Part shown: one piece after another, positions 38,020 to 45,713 of the stretch
Position numbering within the stretch: position 1 is the first letter of the stretch
Layout: the number at the start of each line of letters is the position of its first letter
DNA from: a virus
DNA length: 49,961 nt
Strand: one strand, 5' to 3'
Virus record (IMG/VR): IMGVR_UViG_3300046690_000186
Coordinates: 1-49,961 of that record
Position numbers and translations under genes: made by a program
Notes under the pieces: generated by a model
Database searches by the model: none
What the model was told of the DNA's origin: nothing
Seen by the model: only the letters and a program-made list of their open reading frames with translations

Positions 38020-38772
38020 CTAATCCTCTTTGAGGAACACGCCGCGCACCCGGCCGACGATCTCGACGAGCAGGCCAGGTTTGCCCATGATCGGCGTCCA
38101 TTCCTGATGTTCCGGGTGATCGCTCTCGGGCTTGAACCAAAGTTGGCCCTCGGGGCCGAGCGTGAGGCACTTGATCGAGTCCTCGATCATGCCGTCGGCG
38201 CGTGCGACGCGCACGTGATAACGCCGCGCCTCTTTCAATTCGCCGGGTTGGTTGATCTCGCCCGGCTTGTAAGTCGAGATGACGACGATCGCGCCGCGCG
38301 GATATCGGCGATTAACATCGTCACCCCGTATTTCCCCGGCATAAAGGGACATTCCAGTGAAGGCCGCCTCGTTTGGGATCATGATTTCGTACTGCTCTTT
38401 TTCCGGCAGTTGCCATTGTTTGCGCCAAGTGCCGCCAGCTAGAGCACATACAACGGCCACACGTCTAAGATTTTCGGCGATCGGAGCACTAATTATTTCG
38501 GTGGGTGGCACGCCGAACACTTCGCCGAGCGTCGTCATCCATTCTTGAGTCAATGTCGCTGATCCCGTTGCTAATCGATTGATTGTAATGGTGTGGGTGT
38601 TGGCGCGCTCGGTGTCGCCTCGGCCCTTGGCAAGCTCGCTGACGCGACGCGCAACCTCGGGATAAGTCCATTTGCGCGCCTTCGTTAATTCGAAAATCCG
38701 GTTTGGCCTCGGGCGACTGGCTCGCGGCTGACGCAAAAGCTCTCTCCTCACAAAAATAATTTCATTAGGCAT
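38020..38772 (-). CDS. CI-type phage repressor with degenerate S24 domain
   Basis: This is a 250-aa protein. Residues 24 to about 95 form the HTH DNA-binding domain (TYPEVARRVSELAKGRGDTE, TITINRLATGSATLTQEW, LGEVFGVPP). From about residue 104 it follows LexA/CI-type S24 repressors: a linker with Ala-Gly (112-113), then EIRGDDVNRRYPRGAIVVI where family members have G-S-S/D-S-M-N. The serine nucleophile position is Asp152, while the partner lysine seems kept (K201, EDSIKCL). It should hold the lysogenic state by binding the ACTAGCG operators but may not self-cleave. It has its own terminator. Confidence 0.85.
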   Translation of the reverse strand: MPNEIIFVRRELLRQPRASRPRPNRIFELTKARKWTYPEVARRVSELAKGRGDTERANTHTITINRLATGSATLTQEWMTTLGEVFGVPPTEIISAPIAENLRRVAVVCALAGGTWRKQWQLPEKEQYEIMIPNEAAFTGMSLYAGEIRGDDVNRRYPRGAIVVISTYKPGEINQPGELKEARRYHVRVARADGMIEDSIKCLTLGPEGQLWFKPESDHPEHQEWTPIMGKPGLLVEIVGRVRGVFLKED

Positions 38773-38830
38773 ATCAGGACCCTACTCACAAACGAATGGC
38801 ATTGAAACTAGCAATCCCGGTCAGGGTTAC

Positions 38831-38859
38831 TTGACGAGAAACTAGCGAATCACGCTAGT
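38831..38859 (+). promoter_or_regulatory. Operator O3 (38841-38859) with rightward promoter -35
   Basis: ACTAGCG-AATCA-CGCTAGT at 38841-38859 is a perfect inverted repeat. TTGACG at 38831-38836 would be the -35 of the rightward early promoter, and a weak -10 (CTAGTT, 38855-38860) lies within the operator's right arm, so repressor would occlude it. A half-site ACTAGCA (38807-38813) toward the repressor gene could serve autoregulation. Confidence 0.65.
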
Positions 38860-38965
38860 TATGGAAACGCGGGACGTGCATCCCGGTTCCGCGCCTAGCC
38901 TACTTGACAATTCCGATTGGGGGATAGCGGCGCCGGGCGGGGGCTTGGCGACGCATGGGGGAATC

Positions 38966-39148
38966 ATGCCCGAGCATCGCCGAACCGTCATTCACGACGG
39001 CCAAAGCGACGCCATGCCGTGCCAGTGCCCGGCTTGCCGTTCGCCGTTCATCACCACCCGCATCATCCGCAACCCGGCCGACATCGCTCCGCACGCGCGG
39101 ATCGAGGCGCCGGCGCGCGATCACCTCGACGAGGCCCGCGCATGTTGA
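38966..39148 (+). CDS. Small zinc-finger-like early protein, 60 aa
   Basis: ATG 38966 has GGGGGA 8 bases upstream and is preferred to ATG 38861, which touches the operator. The protein contains CQCPAC near residue 18 and several His and Arg residues, suggestive of a one-site zinc binder. It is the first gene of the rightward early operon, a position often used for regulators or host-takeover proteins. Function is unknown. Confidence 0.5.
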   Translation: MPEHRRTVIHDGQSDAMPCQCPACRSPFITTRIIRNPADIAPHARIEAPARDHLDEARAC

Positions 39149-39369
39149 GCCTGATCAACCGTTTCTCGTTCGGCATGATTGCCGCGCTGCTCGGGCTGTT
39201 GCGGCCGGTGCCGCGCCTCGCTCGCTCGCCGTTCCCGGCTCTCCCGACGTTCGGGCGCTCCGCACCTCGCGCGCGGCGCATCTCCCGCCTCTACACGCCG
39301 AACGGTGCGCGCGAATGTGCGCGGCGTCGGCGTCAAATCGCGAACGGTCAATTGCGGGTGTCCGCGTGA
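39142..39369 (+). CDS. Small arginine-rich protein, 75 aa
   Basis: The protein starts at ATG 39142 inside the end of the previous ORF. The N-terminus (MLSLINRFSFGMIAALLGLL) is hydrophobic and may be a membrane or signal segment; the rest is Arg/Pro-rich. No family is recognised. The next ORF starts by GTGA overlap. Confidence 0.4.
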   Translation: MLSLINRFSFGMIAALLGLLRPVPRLARSPFPALPTFGRSAPRARRISRLYTPNGARECARRRRQIANGQLRVSA

Positions 39370-39656
39370 TCCGCGATGTCGCAATCGTTCTTATGGCCGT
39401 CGGCGCGATGTTGATCGCGGCTGGGGGGTCCTGTGCGCTGATCCAATGGATGCGCCGGCGGCCGTGGGCGGACGTGCTCGACATGATCGAGCCGCCGCGT
39501 GTCGTGATGCCGCTGCGGTGCATCTGCACCGGGCGGCGATCCTTCTGCGATTGCGCGATCGACGGCGTGCGCAACCCGCGCGGCGCCGGTCGCGCTCGCG
39601 CGTCACGCGCGGCGCACGCATGGGTCGGCGCGCTCGACGACGGCGGCGGGCAGTAA
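39366..39656 (+). CDS. Small membrane protein with Cys-rich cytoplasmic-type segment, 96 aa
   Basis: GTG 39366 overlaps the previous TGA. An N-terminal helix (VAIVLMAVGAMLIAAGGSCA) is followed by MPLRCICTGRRSFCDCAIDG, with four Cys that could bind metal or an Fe-S centre. The end is Ala/Arg-rich. Function is unknown. Confidence 0.45.
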   Translation: MIRDVAIVLMAVGAMLIAAGGSCALIQWMRRRPWADVLDMIEPPRVVMPLRCICTGRRSFCDCAIDGVRNPRGAGRARASRAAHAWVGALDDGGGQ

Positions 39657-39701
39657 GCGCCCGCCGTCATTCGACATCATTCAACATTTGGGGGCTAATC
39701 G

Positions 39702-40193
39702 ATGCGCGAAGCCAAGCGGATCAAGCTGCGACACGCCTATTTCGGACCGTTGACATTGCGCGAGATCGCGCGCGCGAACGCTGTCGGCGAGAAGATGCTC
39801 GAACGGTTCTGGCGCGACGAGAAGGCCGCCGGCCGGCTCGCCAACGCGCCGCGTCCGTTTTTCGCAAAATTCTGCCAGCCCGATCCCGCGCCGGCGGCCG
39901 AGGTGGCGCTCGACGCGGGCGACGACGCGCTCGGCTTCGATGCCGACGAGACGCCGATCGGCCAGCACAACCGCGTTTGCAAAACCGAATGCGATGCGCT
40001 GCTCGCCGCGATGCGCAAACATCATGTCGATCGTCCCGCCGCGCATTGCGTGCCTGAGGCGTGGTTGCGGTTTGATCTCAAGGGCATGCCGACGCCGCCG
40101 CACGCGATGCTGATGACGATGTGCCGCATGCGCGACGCCGTCGCTTCCCTTGCGGGTTTGGCGCGCGTGCCAAGCCGTGGCGTGCCGGCATGA
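39702..40193 (+). CDS. HTH-containing early protein, 163 aa
   Basis: Residues 1-45 read as an HTH: YFGPLTLREIARANAVGEKM, LERFWRDEKAAGRL. A Pro/Ala linker is followed by QHNRVCKTECDALLAAMRKH and a helical end. It may regulate early genes or take part in replication initiation. The next gene overlaps by 4 bases. Confidence 0.5.
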   Translation: MREAKRIKLRHAYFGPLTLREIARANAVGEKMLERFWRDEKAAGRLANAPRPFFAKFCQPDPAPAAEVALDAGDDALGFDADETPIGQHNRVCKTECDALLAAMRKHHVDRPAAHCVPEAWLRFDLKGMPTPPHAMLMTMCRMRDAVASLAGLARVPSRGVPA

Positions 40194-40492
40194 ATCTTCC
40201 GATGCGTGACTATGACAACGCGATGTCGCGCCTTGAAGCGCTGCAACGCTACCTCGGCGAGGGGCCTGTCACCGATCGGCTTGCCGGCTTGAAAATCACG
40301 ATCCTGGGCGGGGCGGGCACGCAGGCGCCGCCGAGTGAATTTATCGACTGCCTTGCGCCGATGATTCGCGCGGATTTGCAGCGCTACGGATCGCGGCTGA
40401 TCCAGGCCGCGCAAGACGAGGTGCGCAAGGCCGCCGACGCGTTGAAAGCGGCGATCGATGCCGATCTCAACTCAAACCATATGAGGGACTAA
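40190..40492 (+). CDS. Hypothetical early protein, 100 aa
   Basis: ATG 40190 overlaps the previous TGA. The protein is mostly helical ([20 protein letters not shown], then [20 protein letters not shown]). It lies one base before the SSB gene, so it is cotranslated with SSB and may belong to replication or recombination. No family is recognised. Confidence 0.5.
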   Translation: MNLPMRDYDNAMSRLEALQRYLGEGPVTDRLAGLKITILGGAGTQAPPSEFIDCLAPMIRADLQRYGSRLIQAAQDEVRKAADALKAAIDADLNSNHMRD

Positions 40493-40493
40493 C

Positions 40494-40994
40494 GTGGCTG
40501 GTAGCGTCAACAAGGTGATCATCGTCGGCAATCTCGGCAAAGACCCGGATGTCAGGCACACGCAAGACGGCCGGCCGATCGCGCAACTCTCGATCGCCAC
40601 CTCGGAAACATGGCGCGACAAAAACACCGGCGAGCGCAAAGAGAAAACCGAGTGGCACCGCGTCGTCGTGTTCAATGAGGCGCTTGCCAAGATCGCCGAG
40701 CAGTACCTCAAAAAGGGAGCCAAGGTTTACGTCGAGGGCAAGCTCGCAACCCGCAAATGGACCGATCAGTCAGGCGCCGAGCGCTACACGACCGAGATCG
40801 AGCTCTCCGGCTTCAACAGCACATTGACGATGCTCGACGGCCGGCGCGAGGGCGGGCCGCCGGCGAACGATGGCAGCGGCCACGATTTCAGCCGCGAGCC
40901 GACGGCGGGCGGCTCGGATCGCGGCGGCGGCATCGCGCCGCGCAATAGCGGCAACATCTCGTCGGGCAAGCTCGACGACGACATTCCGTTTTGA
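40494..40994 (+). CDS. ssb: Single-stranded DNA-binding protein
   Basis: The 166-aa protein has the OB-fold signature of bacterial [23 protein letters not shown], then [34 protein letters not shown] and [15 protein letters not shown] flexible Gly-rich tail ends DDDIPF, the tip that recruits partner proteins. GTG 40494 is the start. It protects single strands made by the phage helicase and primase. Confidence 0.97.
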   Translation: MAGSVNKVIIVGNLGKDPDVRHTQDGRPIAQLSIATSETWRDKNTGERKEKTEWHRVVVFNEALAKIAEQYLKKGAKVYVEGKLATRKWTDQSGAERYTTEIELSGFNSTLTMLDGRREGGPPANDGSGHDFSREPTAGGSDRGGGIAPRNSGNISSGKLDDDIPF

Positions 40995-41004
40995 GGGGCG
41001 CATC

Positions 41005-41190
41005 GTGAGCAATCCCACACTTGACGCGTTTAAGCGGGATGCCGCCGAGACATTGCGCAAGGTGCTCGCCGGCGAGGTGATCGCGGCCGCGTGCGGCGAG
41101 TTTCGCATCGCGCGCGGGCCGCTCGGCACCATCGGCATGTCGCCGGCGTTCGCCGCGCTCGTGCTCGACATCCTCGCGGGCCGCGCATGA
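41005..41190 (+). CDS. Small early protein, 61 aa
   Basis: GTG 41005 with GAGGGGCGC upstream gives a 61-aa protein (SNPTLDAFKRDAAETLRKVL to LVLDILAGRA). It overlaps the methyltransferase start by 4 bases. It is mostly helical and has no recognised family. Confidence 0.5.
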   Translation: MSNPTLDAFKRDAAETLRKVLAGEVIAAACGEFRIARGPLGTIGMSPAFAALVLDILAGRA

Positions 41191-42272
41191 TGAAGCCCGA
41201 CACCTTTTGCGATGGCCGCGTGACGCTGCACCGGGGCGACATGCTCAAGGTGCTGCGCACGCTGCCGGCCGGATCGCTCGACGCGTGCGTGACCGACGGG
41301 CCGTATTATCTGCCCGAGATGGAAAAGCGCTTTGGTTCGGCGAAGTCGGCCAGGGCGAAAGGCGAGATGTTCGCGCGCGGCGCCAAGGGCGCGGCGCATG
41401 GCAAGGGCGCCGTGTTCGGCGATATCTGCAACCGTCCCAAGACATGGGCCGCCGTCTATCGCGTGCTCAAGCCGGGCGGCTATCTGCTCGCCTTCAATTA
41501 CCCGAAAGCCTACGCGCACATGCAAGTCGCTGCCGAGGCCGCCGGCTTTGAAACGCGCGACGTGCTGTCATGGCTCTATGGCACCGGCTTCCCGCATGGC
41601 AAGCCGCTGGGGAAGTTTATCGACCGCGCCTTGCTCGGTGACTACCTCGACGCCGACGAGATCGAGCGCGGCCCGGTGACGCATACAGCGGCCTTCTACG
41701 GCGAGCGCGACATCACGCTCAAGCCGGCCGCCGAATTCATCATGCTGGCGCGCAAGCCGCTCGACGGCACGATCACCGAAAACCTTTTGGCGCACGGCGC
41801 CGGCTCGCTCGACGTGACCGGGTGTCGCGTGCAGCACGAGACCGGATCGAGCTTCCCCTCGAATGTGCTGCACGATGGCTCGGCCGAGGTGCTTGAGCAC
41901 TTTCCGCGCGACGCCGGCGGCAAGCCGATCGCGCGTTTCTTCTGGCATCCAAAGGCCGACGAGGCCGATCGCGCCGGCTCGGGCCACCCGACCGTCAAAC
42001 CGCTGGCGCTGATGCGCTACCTCGTGCGGCTCGCAACCCGGCCCGGCGACACCGTGCTCGATTGCTTCGCGGGATCTGGCGCGACCGGCGAGGCGGCGTT
42101 CGCGGAAGGCCGCCGTGCCGTGCTGATCGAGATCGATCCGCAGTTTCAAGACGACATCGCAAACCGCATGCGCTCGGCCTTCGCCGGCCCCGACGAGCGC
42201 AAGCGGATGTTGATCAAGGCTAAGGGCGAGGCCGCCTCATTCGAGGCCGGCACCCTGTTCGCGGGGCTTTGA
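41187..42272 (+). CDS. DNA methyltransferase, beta class (N6-adenine/N4-cytosine)
   Basis: The 361-aa protein has motif IV as DGPYY (residues 37-41) near the N-terminus and the AdoMet motif I as CFAGSGATGEAA (F294 onward) near the C-terminus; this order defines beta-class amino-methyltransferases. FHP-type preceding sequence (GHPTVKPLALMRYLVRLA) is typical. DGPY in place of the usual DPPY or SPPY is a mild variant. No restriction enzyme is adjacent, so it is a solitary phage enzyme, perhaps for protection against host restriction. The target is unknown. Confidence 0.9.
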   Translation: MMKPDTFCDGRVTLHRGDMLKVLRTLPAGSLDACVTDGPYYLPEMEKRFGSAKSARAKGEMFARGAKGAAHGKGAVFGDICNRPKTWAAVYRVLKPGGYLLAFNYPKAYAHMQVAAEAAGFETRDVLSWLYGTGFPHGKPLGKFIDRALLGDYLDADEIERGPVTHTAAFYGERDITLKPAAEFIMLARKPLDGTITENLLAHGAGSLDVTGCRVQHETGSSFPSNVLHDGSAEVLEHFPRDAGGKPIARFFWHPKADEADRAGSGHPTVKPLALMRYLVRLATRPGDTVLDCFAGSGATGEAAFAEGRRAVLIEIDPQFQDDIANRMRSAFAGPDERKRMLIKAKGEAASFEAGTLFAGL

Positions 42273-42284
42273 GAGGTGAGCGGC

Positions 42285-42713
42285 GTGTACGATCTCAATA
42301 CGCATCTATACCGGCAACGCGCGTTCTCGCGCGCGGCGTTCGGGCCAGGCGCGCGCACAAAGGGTGTCATCGATCATATCCGCAAAGAGTTGATCGAGAT
42401 CGAGCGCAAGCCGTACGATCTTGAGGAATGGATCGACGTTGTGTTGCTCGCGCTCGATGGCGCGTGGCGATGTGCCGAGGCGATGGGCATGCATCGCGAC
42501 CATGTGCCGGCGAGTGTCGTCGAGACGCTGGCGCTCAAGCAACTCAATAACGAGTTCCGCAATTGGCCGGATTGGCGAGCCGCCGATCCCGACAAGGCGA
42601 TCGAGCACGTCAAGCCGACGCCGGCGCCGCACGATTGCCCTGTGATCTCGTGCGGCTCGCCGTATCTGTGCCGAACGGGTTGCCGCGTCCTCGCTGATGA
42701 GGCCGGTTCATGA
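42285..42713 (+). CDS. dATP/dGTP pyrophosphohydrolase-like (DUF550)
   Basis: GTG 42285 is preferred over GTG 42276, since GAGAGG (42271-42276) then lies 8 bases upstream and the product begins (M)YDLNTHLYRQRAFSRAAFGP as family members do. HIRKELIEIERKPYDLEEWI, then DVVLLALDGAWRCAEAMG is the MazG-like metal-binding helix pair of DUF550, thought to hydrolyse dATP and dGTP. The C-terminal extension holds Cys residues (CPVISCGSPYLCRTGC). It may rebalance the nucleotide pool in infection. Confidence 0.75.
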   Translation: MYDLNTHLYRQRAFSRAAFGPGARTKGVIDHIRKELIEIERKPYDLEEWIDVVLLALDGAWRCAEAMGMHRDHVPASVVETLALKQLNNEFRNWPDWRAADPDKAIEHVKPTPAPHDCPVISCGSPYLCRTGCRVLADEAGS

Positions 42714-42838
42714 TCATCAGGCAAGAGGTTCGCAACCTCGCCGGCTCGGCCACGTGCGCCGGCGTGTGGTTGCTGACATGGGCGAAAGTCGGCGCGTTGC
42801 CGTGGTCGCTCGTCGCAATGGAGGCGATCGAGCAATGA
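42710..42838 (+). CDS. Small peptide, 42 aa
   Basis: ATG 42710 overlaps the previous TGA and its TGA overlaps the next ATG. The sequence MIIRQEVRNLAGSATCAGVW, then LLTWAKVGALPWSLVAMEA has a hydrophobic Trp-rich centre. Overlaps on both sides support translation. Function is unknown. Confidence 0.4.
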   Translation: MIIRQEVRNLAGSATCAGVWLLTWAKVGALPWSLVAMEAIEQ

Positions 42839-42963
42839 GCATCGATCGTTACGAGGTGCTCGCCCTTGGCGTGTTTGCCGCCGGCGTCACCGTGTTCGTG
42901 TTCGTCGTCATTCCACGGATCGAGATCGCAATCGCGCTCGTCGATCGCATCATTGGGGGTTAA
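42835..42963 (+). CDS. Small single-TM peptide, 42 aa
   Basis: ATG 42835 overlaps the previous TGA. MSIDRYEVLALGVFAAGVTV continues with FVFVVIPRIEIAIAL, one long membrane helix. It ends just before the TTG start of the deoxyribosyltransferase-like gene. Confidence 0.45.
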   Translation: MSIDRYEVLALGVFAAGVTVFVFVVIPRIEIAIALVDRIIGG

Positions 42964-42964
42964 C

Positions 42965-43564
42965 TTGACCAAACCGAAAATCTATCTTGCTGGCCCGATC
43001 TTTGGCGCGACCGGCGCCGAGGCAAATGACTGGCGTCGCGACATGACGGCGCGCCTTGCGCCGCACGGCATTGTCGGAATTTCTCCGCTGCGGTGTGAGC
43101 CGATGGTTGGCGAGCGTTATGATGTCGCCTATGCCGATCCGTGCTTCGGCACTCCCGAGGCCATTCTCGGAAAAAACTTCCTCGATCTCCGCGCGTGCGA
43201 TCTCACGCTCGCTTACATGCCGACGCCGCCCGAGGTGTCTGAGATGTCCGGCGTTCTCGATCGCATGGAGCATCTTACCACGCTCGCCGAGTCCATGTTC
43301 GGGCCGCTCGATGACGACGCCGCCGCGATCCGCCGCGATGTCGTGACGCTTCAGCGCATCGCGCGCAAGGGCGTGCAGCGGTCCGTCGGCACCATCGGCG
43401 AAATCTCGTGGGCGTACGCGCTGCAAAAGCCGCTCGCGATCGTGACGGACGATCCTTTGATGAAGTTTCATCCGTTCACGCTCGTGCAGCCGAATTGGAG
43501 GCTGTCGTCGCTCGACGAGGCCGAGCGGCTGATCGTCGGTCTCTTTGGCGCCTACGCGGGTTGA
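42965..43564 (+). CDS. Nucleoside 2-deoxyribosyltransferase-like protein
   Basis: The start is TTG 42965 with GGGGG upstream; no ATG is available before the first motif. The 199-aa protein begins (M)TKPKIYLAGPIFGATGAEAN, the KIYLAGPIF signature of the family, followed by DLRACDLTLAYM (the D near a substrate-binding strand) and GTIGEISWAYALQKPL, where E in GEISWA is the likely nucleophile. Such enzymes exchange bases between deoxynucleosides or hydrolyse nucleotides. It pairs with the DUF550 and dNMP kinase genes in nucleotide metabolism. Confidence 0.78.
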   Translation: MTKPKIYLAGPIFGATGAEANDWRRDMTARLAPHGIVGISPLRCEPMVGERYDVAYADPCFGTPEAILGKNFLDLRACDLTLAYMPTPPEVSEMSGVLDRMEHLTTLAESMFGPLDDDAAAIRRDVVTLQRIARKGVQRSVGTIGEISWAYALQKPLAIVTDDPLMKFHPFTLVQPNWRLSSLDEAERLIVGLFGAYAG

Positions 43565-43570
43565 TCGCAA

Positions 43571-43936
43571 ATGAGCAACCGGGGGCAATCATTCGTTGTC
43601 GAGGTGAGGCCGGCAAAGCGCGCCGGCTACGCATCCAAGCCGGGCGACGTGCGTCGCTCGGGCAGGGCCGAGGGCCAGGCAACCGGCCTTGAGCCGGTGC
43701 GGCTCGAATTCGTCGAGCGCTCGCACGTGATCGAGGCGCGGCTCGGTGTCGTCGTCGTCGGCACCGTCACCCATGACTCGACGAGCAAGGGCTATTTTTG
43801 GGCCGTCTATCTGCCGGGCATGACGCAAACGCCTAAGCCGGCGCGTGATCCCGAGGCGGGCCGGCGCGCGATCCTGCACAAGGTCAAAGAGTGGTGCGAG
43901 GCCGCGAAACTGATCTCGACGCGGCGGGCCTCGTGA
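43571..43936 (+). CDS. Hypothetical early protein, 121 aa
   Basis: The protein begins MSNRGQSFVVEVRPAKRAGY and is basic. A beta-rich centre (VIEARLGVVVVGTVTHDSTS, KGYFWAVYLPG) and a C-terminal helix (RRAILHKVKEWCEAAKLIS) are visible. No family is recognised. It overlaps the next ORF by 4 bases. Confidence 0.55.
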   Translation: MSNRGQSFVVEVRPAKRAGYASKPGDVRRSGRAEGQATGLEPVRLEFVERSHVIEARLGVVVVGTVTHDSTSKGYFWAVYLPGMTQTPKPARDPEAGRRAILHKVKEWCEAAKLISTRRAS

Positions 43937-44079
43937 GGCACGCAACGGGGATCGCATTGCTCGCCGGCATCCTCGCCGGCGTGCTGATCGAGCGGCACGT
44001 CGGCGAGGCGCCGGCGGCGCTCGCCCGCACGCTCGCAACCTATCAAGTGCAGCAATGCACCAAGGGGCCGCGCCTATGA
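43933..44079 (+). CDS. Small membrane-associated peptide, 48 aa
   Basis: GTG 43933 overlaps the previous TGA. VRHATGIALLAGILAGVLIE forms a hydrophobic N-terminal helix, followed by an Ala-rich part. Its TGA overlaps the next ATG. Function is unknown. Confidence 0.4.
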   Translation: MRHATGIALLAGILAGVLIERHVGEAPAALARTLATYQVQQCTKGPRL

Positions 44080-44432
44080 GCGTTGTTTCGTACGATACAA
44101 ATTCCGCCAACCCCGCACCCCCGGCCGAGGGGGCACCCCCCGAGCGTGTCTCGTGGGGTGCGATGTTGACCGTACTCGAAAACGAGCAGCAGCGACACGA
44201 GTCATGGGCGGGCGCACTCGCGCACGATCTCGCCAATGAGAAGCTGACGCCGGTCGAGCGCGACACGCTGCAACGGGCGATCCGCACGCATTTGCGCGAG
44301 GCGGCGGCGTTCGCCGGCGCGTGGCGCGCGATCGAGCGCATGCGCGGAAGCTCCGAAATTCTCGCGATACTGCGCCGCCTCGATCAGGCCGAGCGCGGCG
44401 GCGATGACGCCGACGAAATCCGGTATGAATAG
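44076..44432 (+). CDS. Hypothetical early protein, 118 aa
   Basis: The first 30 residues (MSVVSYDTNSANPAPPAEGA) are disordered and encode the third copy of the dispersed motif. The rest is helical (MLTVLENEQQRHESWAGALA, TPVERDTLQRAIRTHLREAA). It ends directly before the primase start. A later start at ATG 44163 would place the motif upstream of the gene, as at the two other sites. Confidence 0.55.
   Translation: MSVVSYDTNSANPAPPAEGAPPERVSWGAMLTVLENEQQRHESWAGALAHDLANEKLTPVERDTLQRAIRTHLREAAAFAGAWRAIERMRGSSEILAILRRLDQAERGGDDADEIRYE
44087..44100. repeat. Dispersed motif TTCGTACGATACAA, site 3
   Basis: TTCGTACGATACAA is identical to site 1 and shares the preceding GT with site 2. Here it lies at codons 4-9 of the 44076 gene if ATG 44076 is the start, and 346 bases upstream of the primase. 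Confidence 0.55.
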
Positions 44433-45713
44433 ATGATCTCCGATCAGGCACTCGACGCGCTGAAACAGCGCAACCCGGTCTATGTGGTGGCCGCAGGCGG
44501 CAAGGTTGCCGTGCGGCTGCGCAAGGGCGGCAAATTGGGCTATGTCGGGCCTTGCCCAATCTGCTCGGAAAAACTGCAATCCAAGACGGCCGGCCGGTTT
44601 GAGTGCAATGCCGACAAATGGGTGTGCGGCAATTGTCAGGACGGCGGCGACGTTATCAAGCTGATCTGTAAGCGCGACGGAGTCGGCTTTCGCGAGGCTG
44701 TCGATCAACTCGGCGGCGTTGGCGCCGACGACGAGGTGGCGACGCCGGTCACGGCCAGGCGCGCGGGTTTGCGGGCTTATCACGACGGCGGTGTGATGGG
44801 CGAGGTGCCGGCGCCGTACAACGCGACCGACGCGTTGCGTGTGGCGTGGTGTGCCGGTTGGTCCGAGGGCCGCAACCGCGATCTCTACGCCGACAAGATG
44901 CGCGAGCGCGAGCGCAAACGGCTCTATCATTTCTGGGCGGGGCCGGAAGGATCGCCGATCGCGCGGCATTGGATCGGCTCGCCCGTCGAGCAATATCTCG
45001 TCGATGTGCGCGGCGTGTCGCTGCCGGCCAATGCACGGTTGAAGTATCACCCGGATATGCCGCTGTTCGCCGATGGCCGCGAGAATGAGCCTCTGCTCGT
45101 GCATCGCGGGCCGGCGATGCTCGCGGCGTTCCGTGACGGCGCGGGCACGTTTCGTGGGCTGCATATCACGTGGCTCGATCCGCTCGGCCCCAAGGGCAAG
45201 GCGAGCGTGCATCACCCGCACACGGGCGAGGTGTTGCCGTCGAAAAAGATGCGCGGCACCAAGGCCGGTTGTTACCTCGATCTCGGCGGCCAGGGCGAGC
45301 CGTTGCGGATGTTTGCAGGCGAGGGCATTGAGACCGTTGGCGCGGTGCACGAGGCGTTGCGACGTGGCGGGCGGGATTTGTACGGCGTCGCGTTTCGCGC
45401 CGCTGGCGATCTCGGAAACCTCGCCGGCAAGGCCGCCTCGCAACTCTCTCACCCGACACTCAAGACGGACAAGGGCCGCGCCCGTCGCGTGCCCGGCCCC
45501 GATCCCGATCTCACATCGCCGGCGATGCCGGTGCCAGATAGCGTCACCGAGCTTGTGTTGCTCGGTGACGGCGACTCCGAACCGTTCCTCACGCGCAACG
45601 CGCTTGAGCGGGCGACGCGCCGCAATGAGCGCGAGGGCCGGATCATCCGCGCCCGCTTCGCGCCCGCCGGGCTCGACTATGACGACATGATTCAAGGCAA
45701 GAGCAATGACTGA
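44433..45713 (+). CDS. Phage primase: zinc finger plus Toprim domain
   Basis: The 426-aa protein has an N-terminal CHC2-type zinc finger (C41, C44 in PCPIC; C65, C68 in CGNC) and a C-terminal Toprim fold with GEGIET (residues 296-301) and GDGDSE (378-383), the acidic residues that bind metal for primer synthesis. It should make RNA primers on the lagging strand. It overlaps the helicase gene by 8 bases, so both are made together as the replication core. Confidence 0.9.
   Translation: MISDQALDALKQRNPVYVVAAGGKVAVRLRKGGKLGYVGPCPICSEKLQSKTAGRFECNADKWVCGNCQDGGDVIKLICKRDGVGFREAVDQLGGVGADDEVATPVTARRAGLRAYHDGGVMGEVPAPYNATDALRVAWCAGWSEGRNRDLYADKMRERERKRLYHFWAGPEGSPIARHWIGSPVEQYLVDVRGVSLPANARLKYHPDMPLFADGRENEPLLVHRGPAMLAAFRDGAGTFRGLHITWLDPLGPKGKASVHHPHTGEVLPSKKMRGTKAGCYLDLGGQGEPLRMFAGEGIETVGAVHEALRRGGRDLYGVAFRAAGDLGNLAGKAASQLSHPTLKTDKGRARRVPGPDPDLTSPAMPVPDSVTELVLLGDGDSEPFLTRNALERATRRNEREGRIIRARFAPAGLDYDDMIQGKSND

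Noticed and set aside
44202-45695. 497-codon minus-strand open frame opposite the primase
   Set aside because: The primase has zinc-finger and Toprim motifs; the antisense frame has none.
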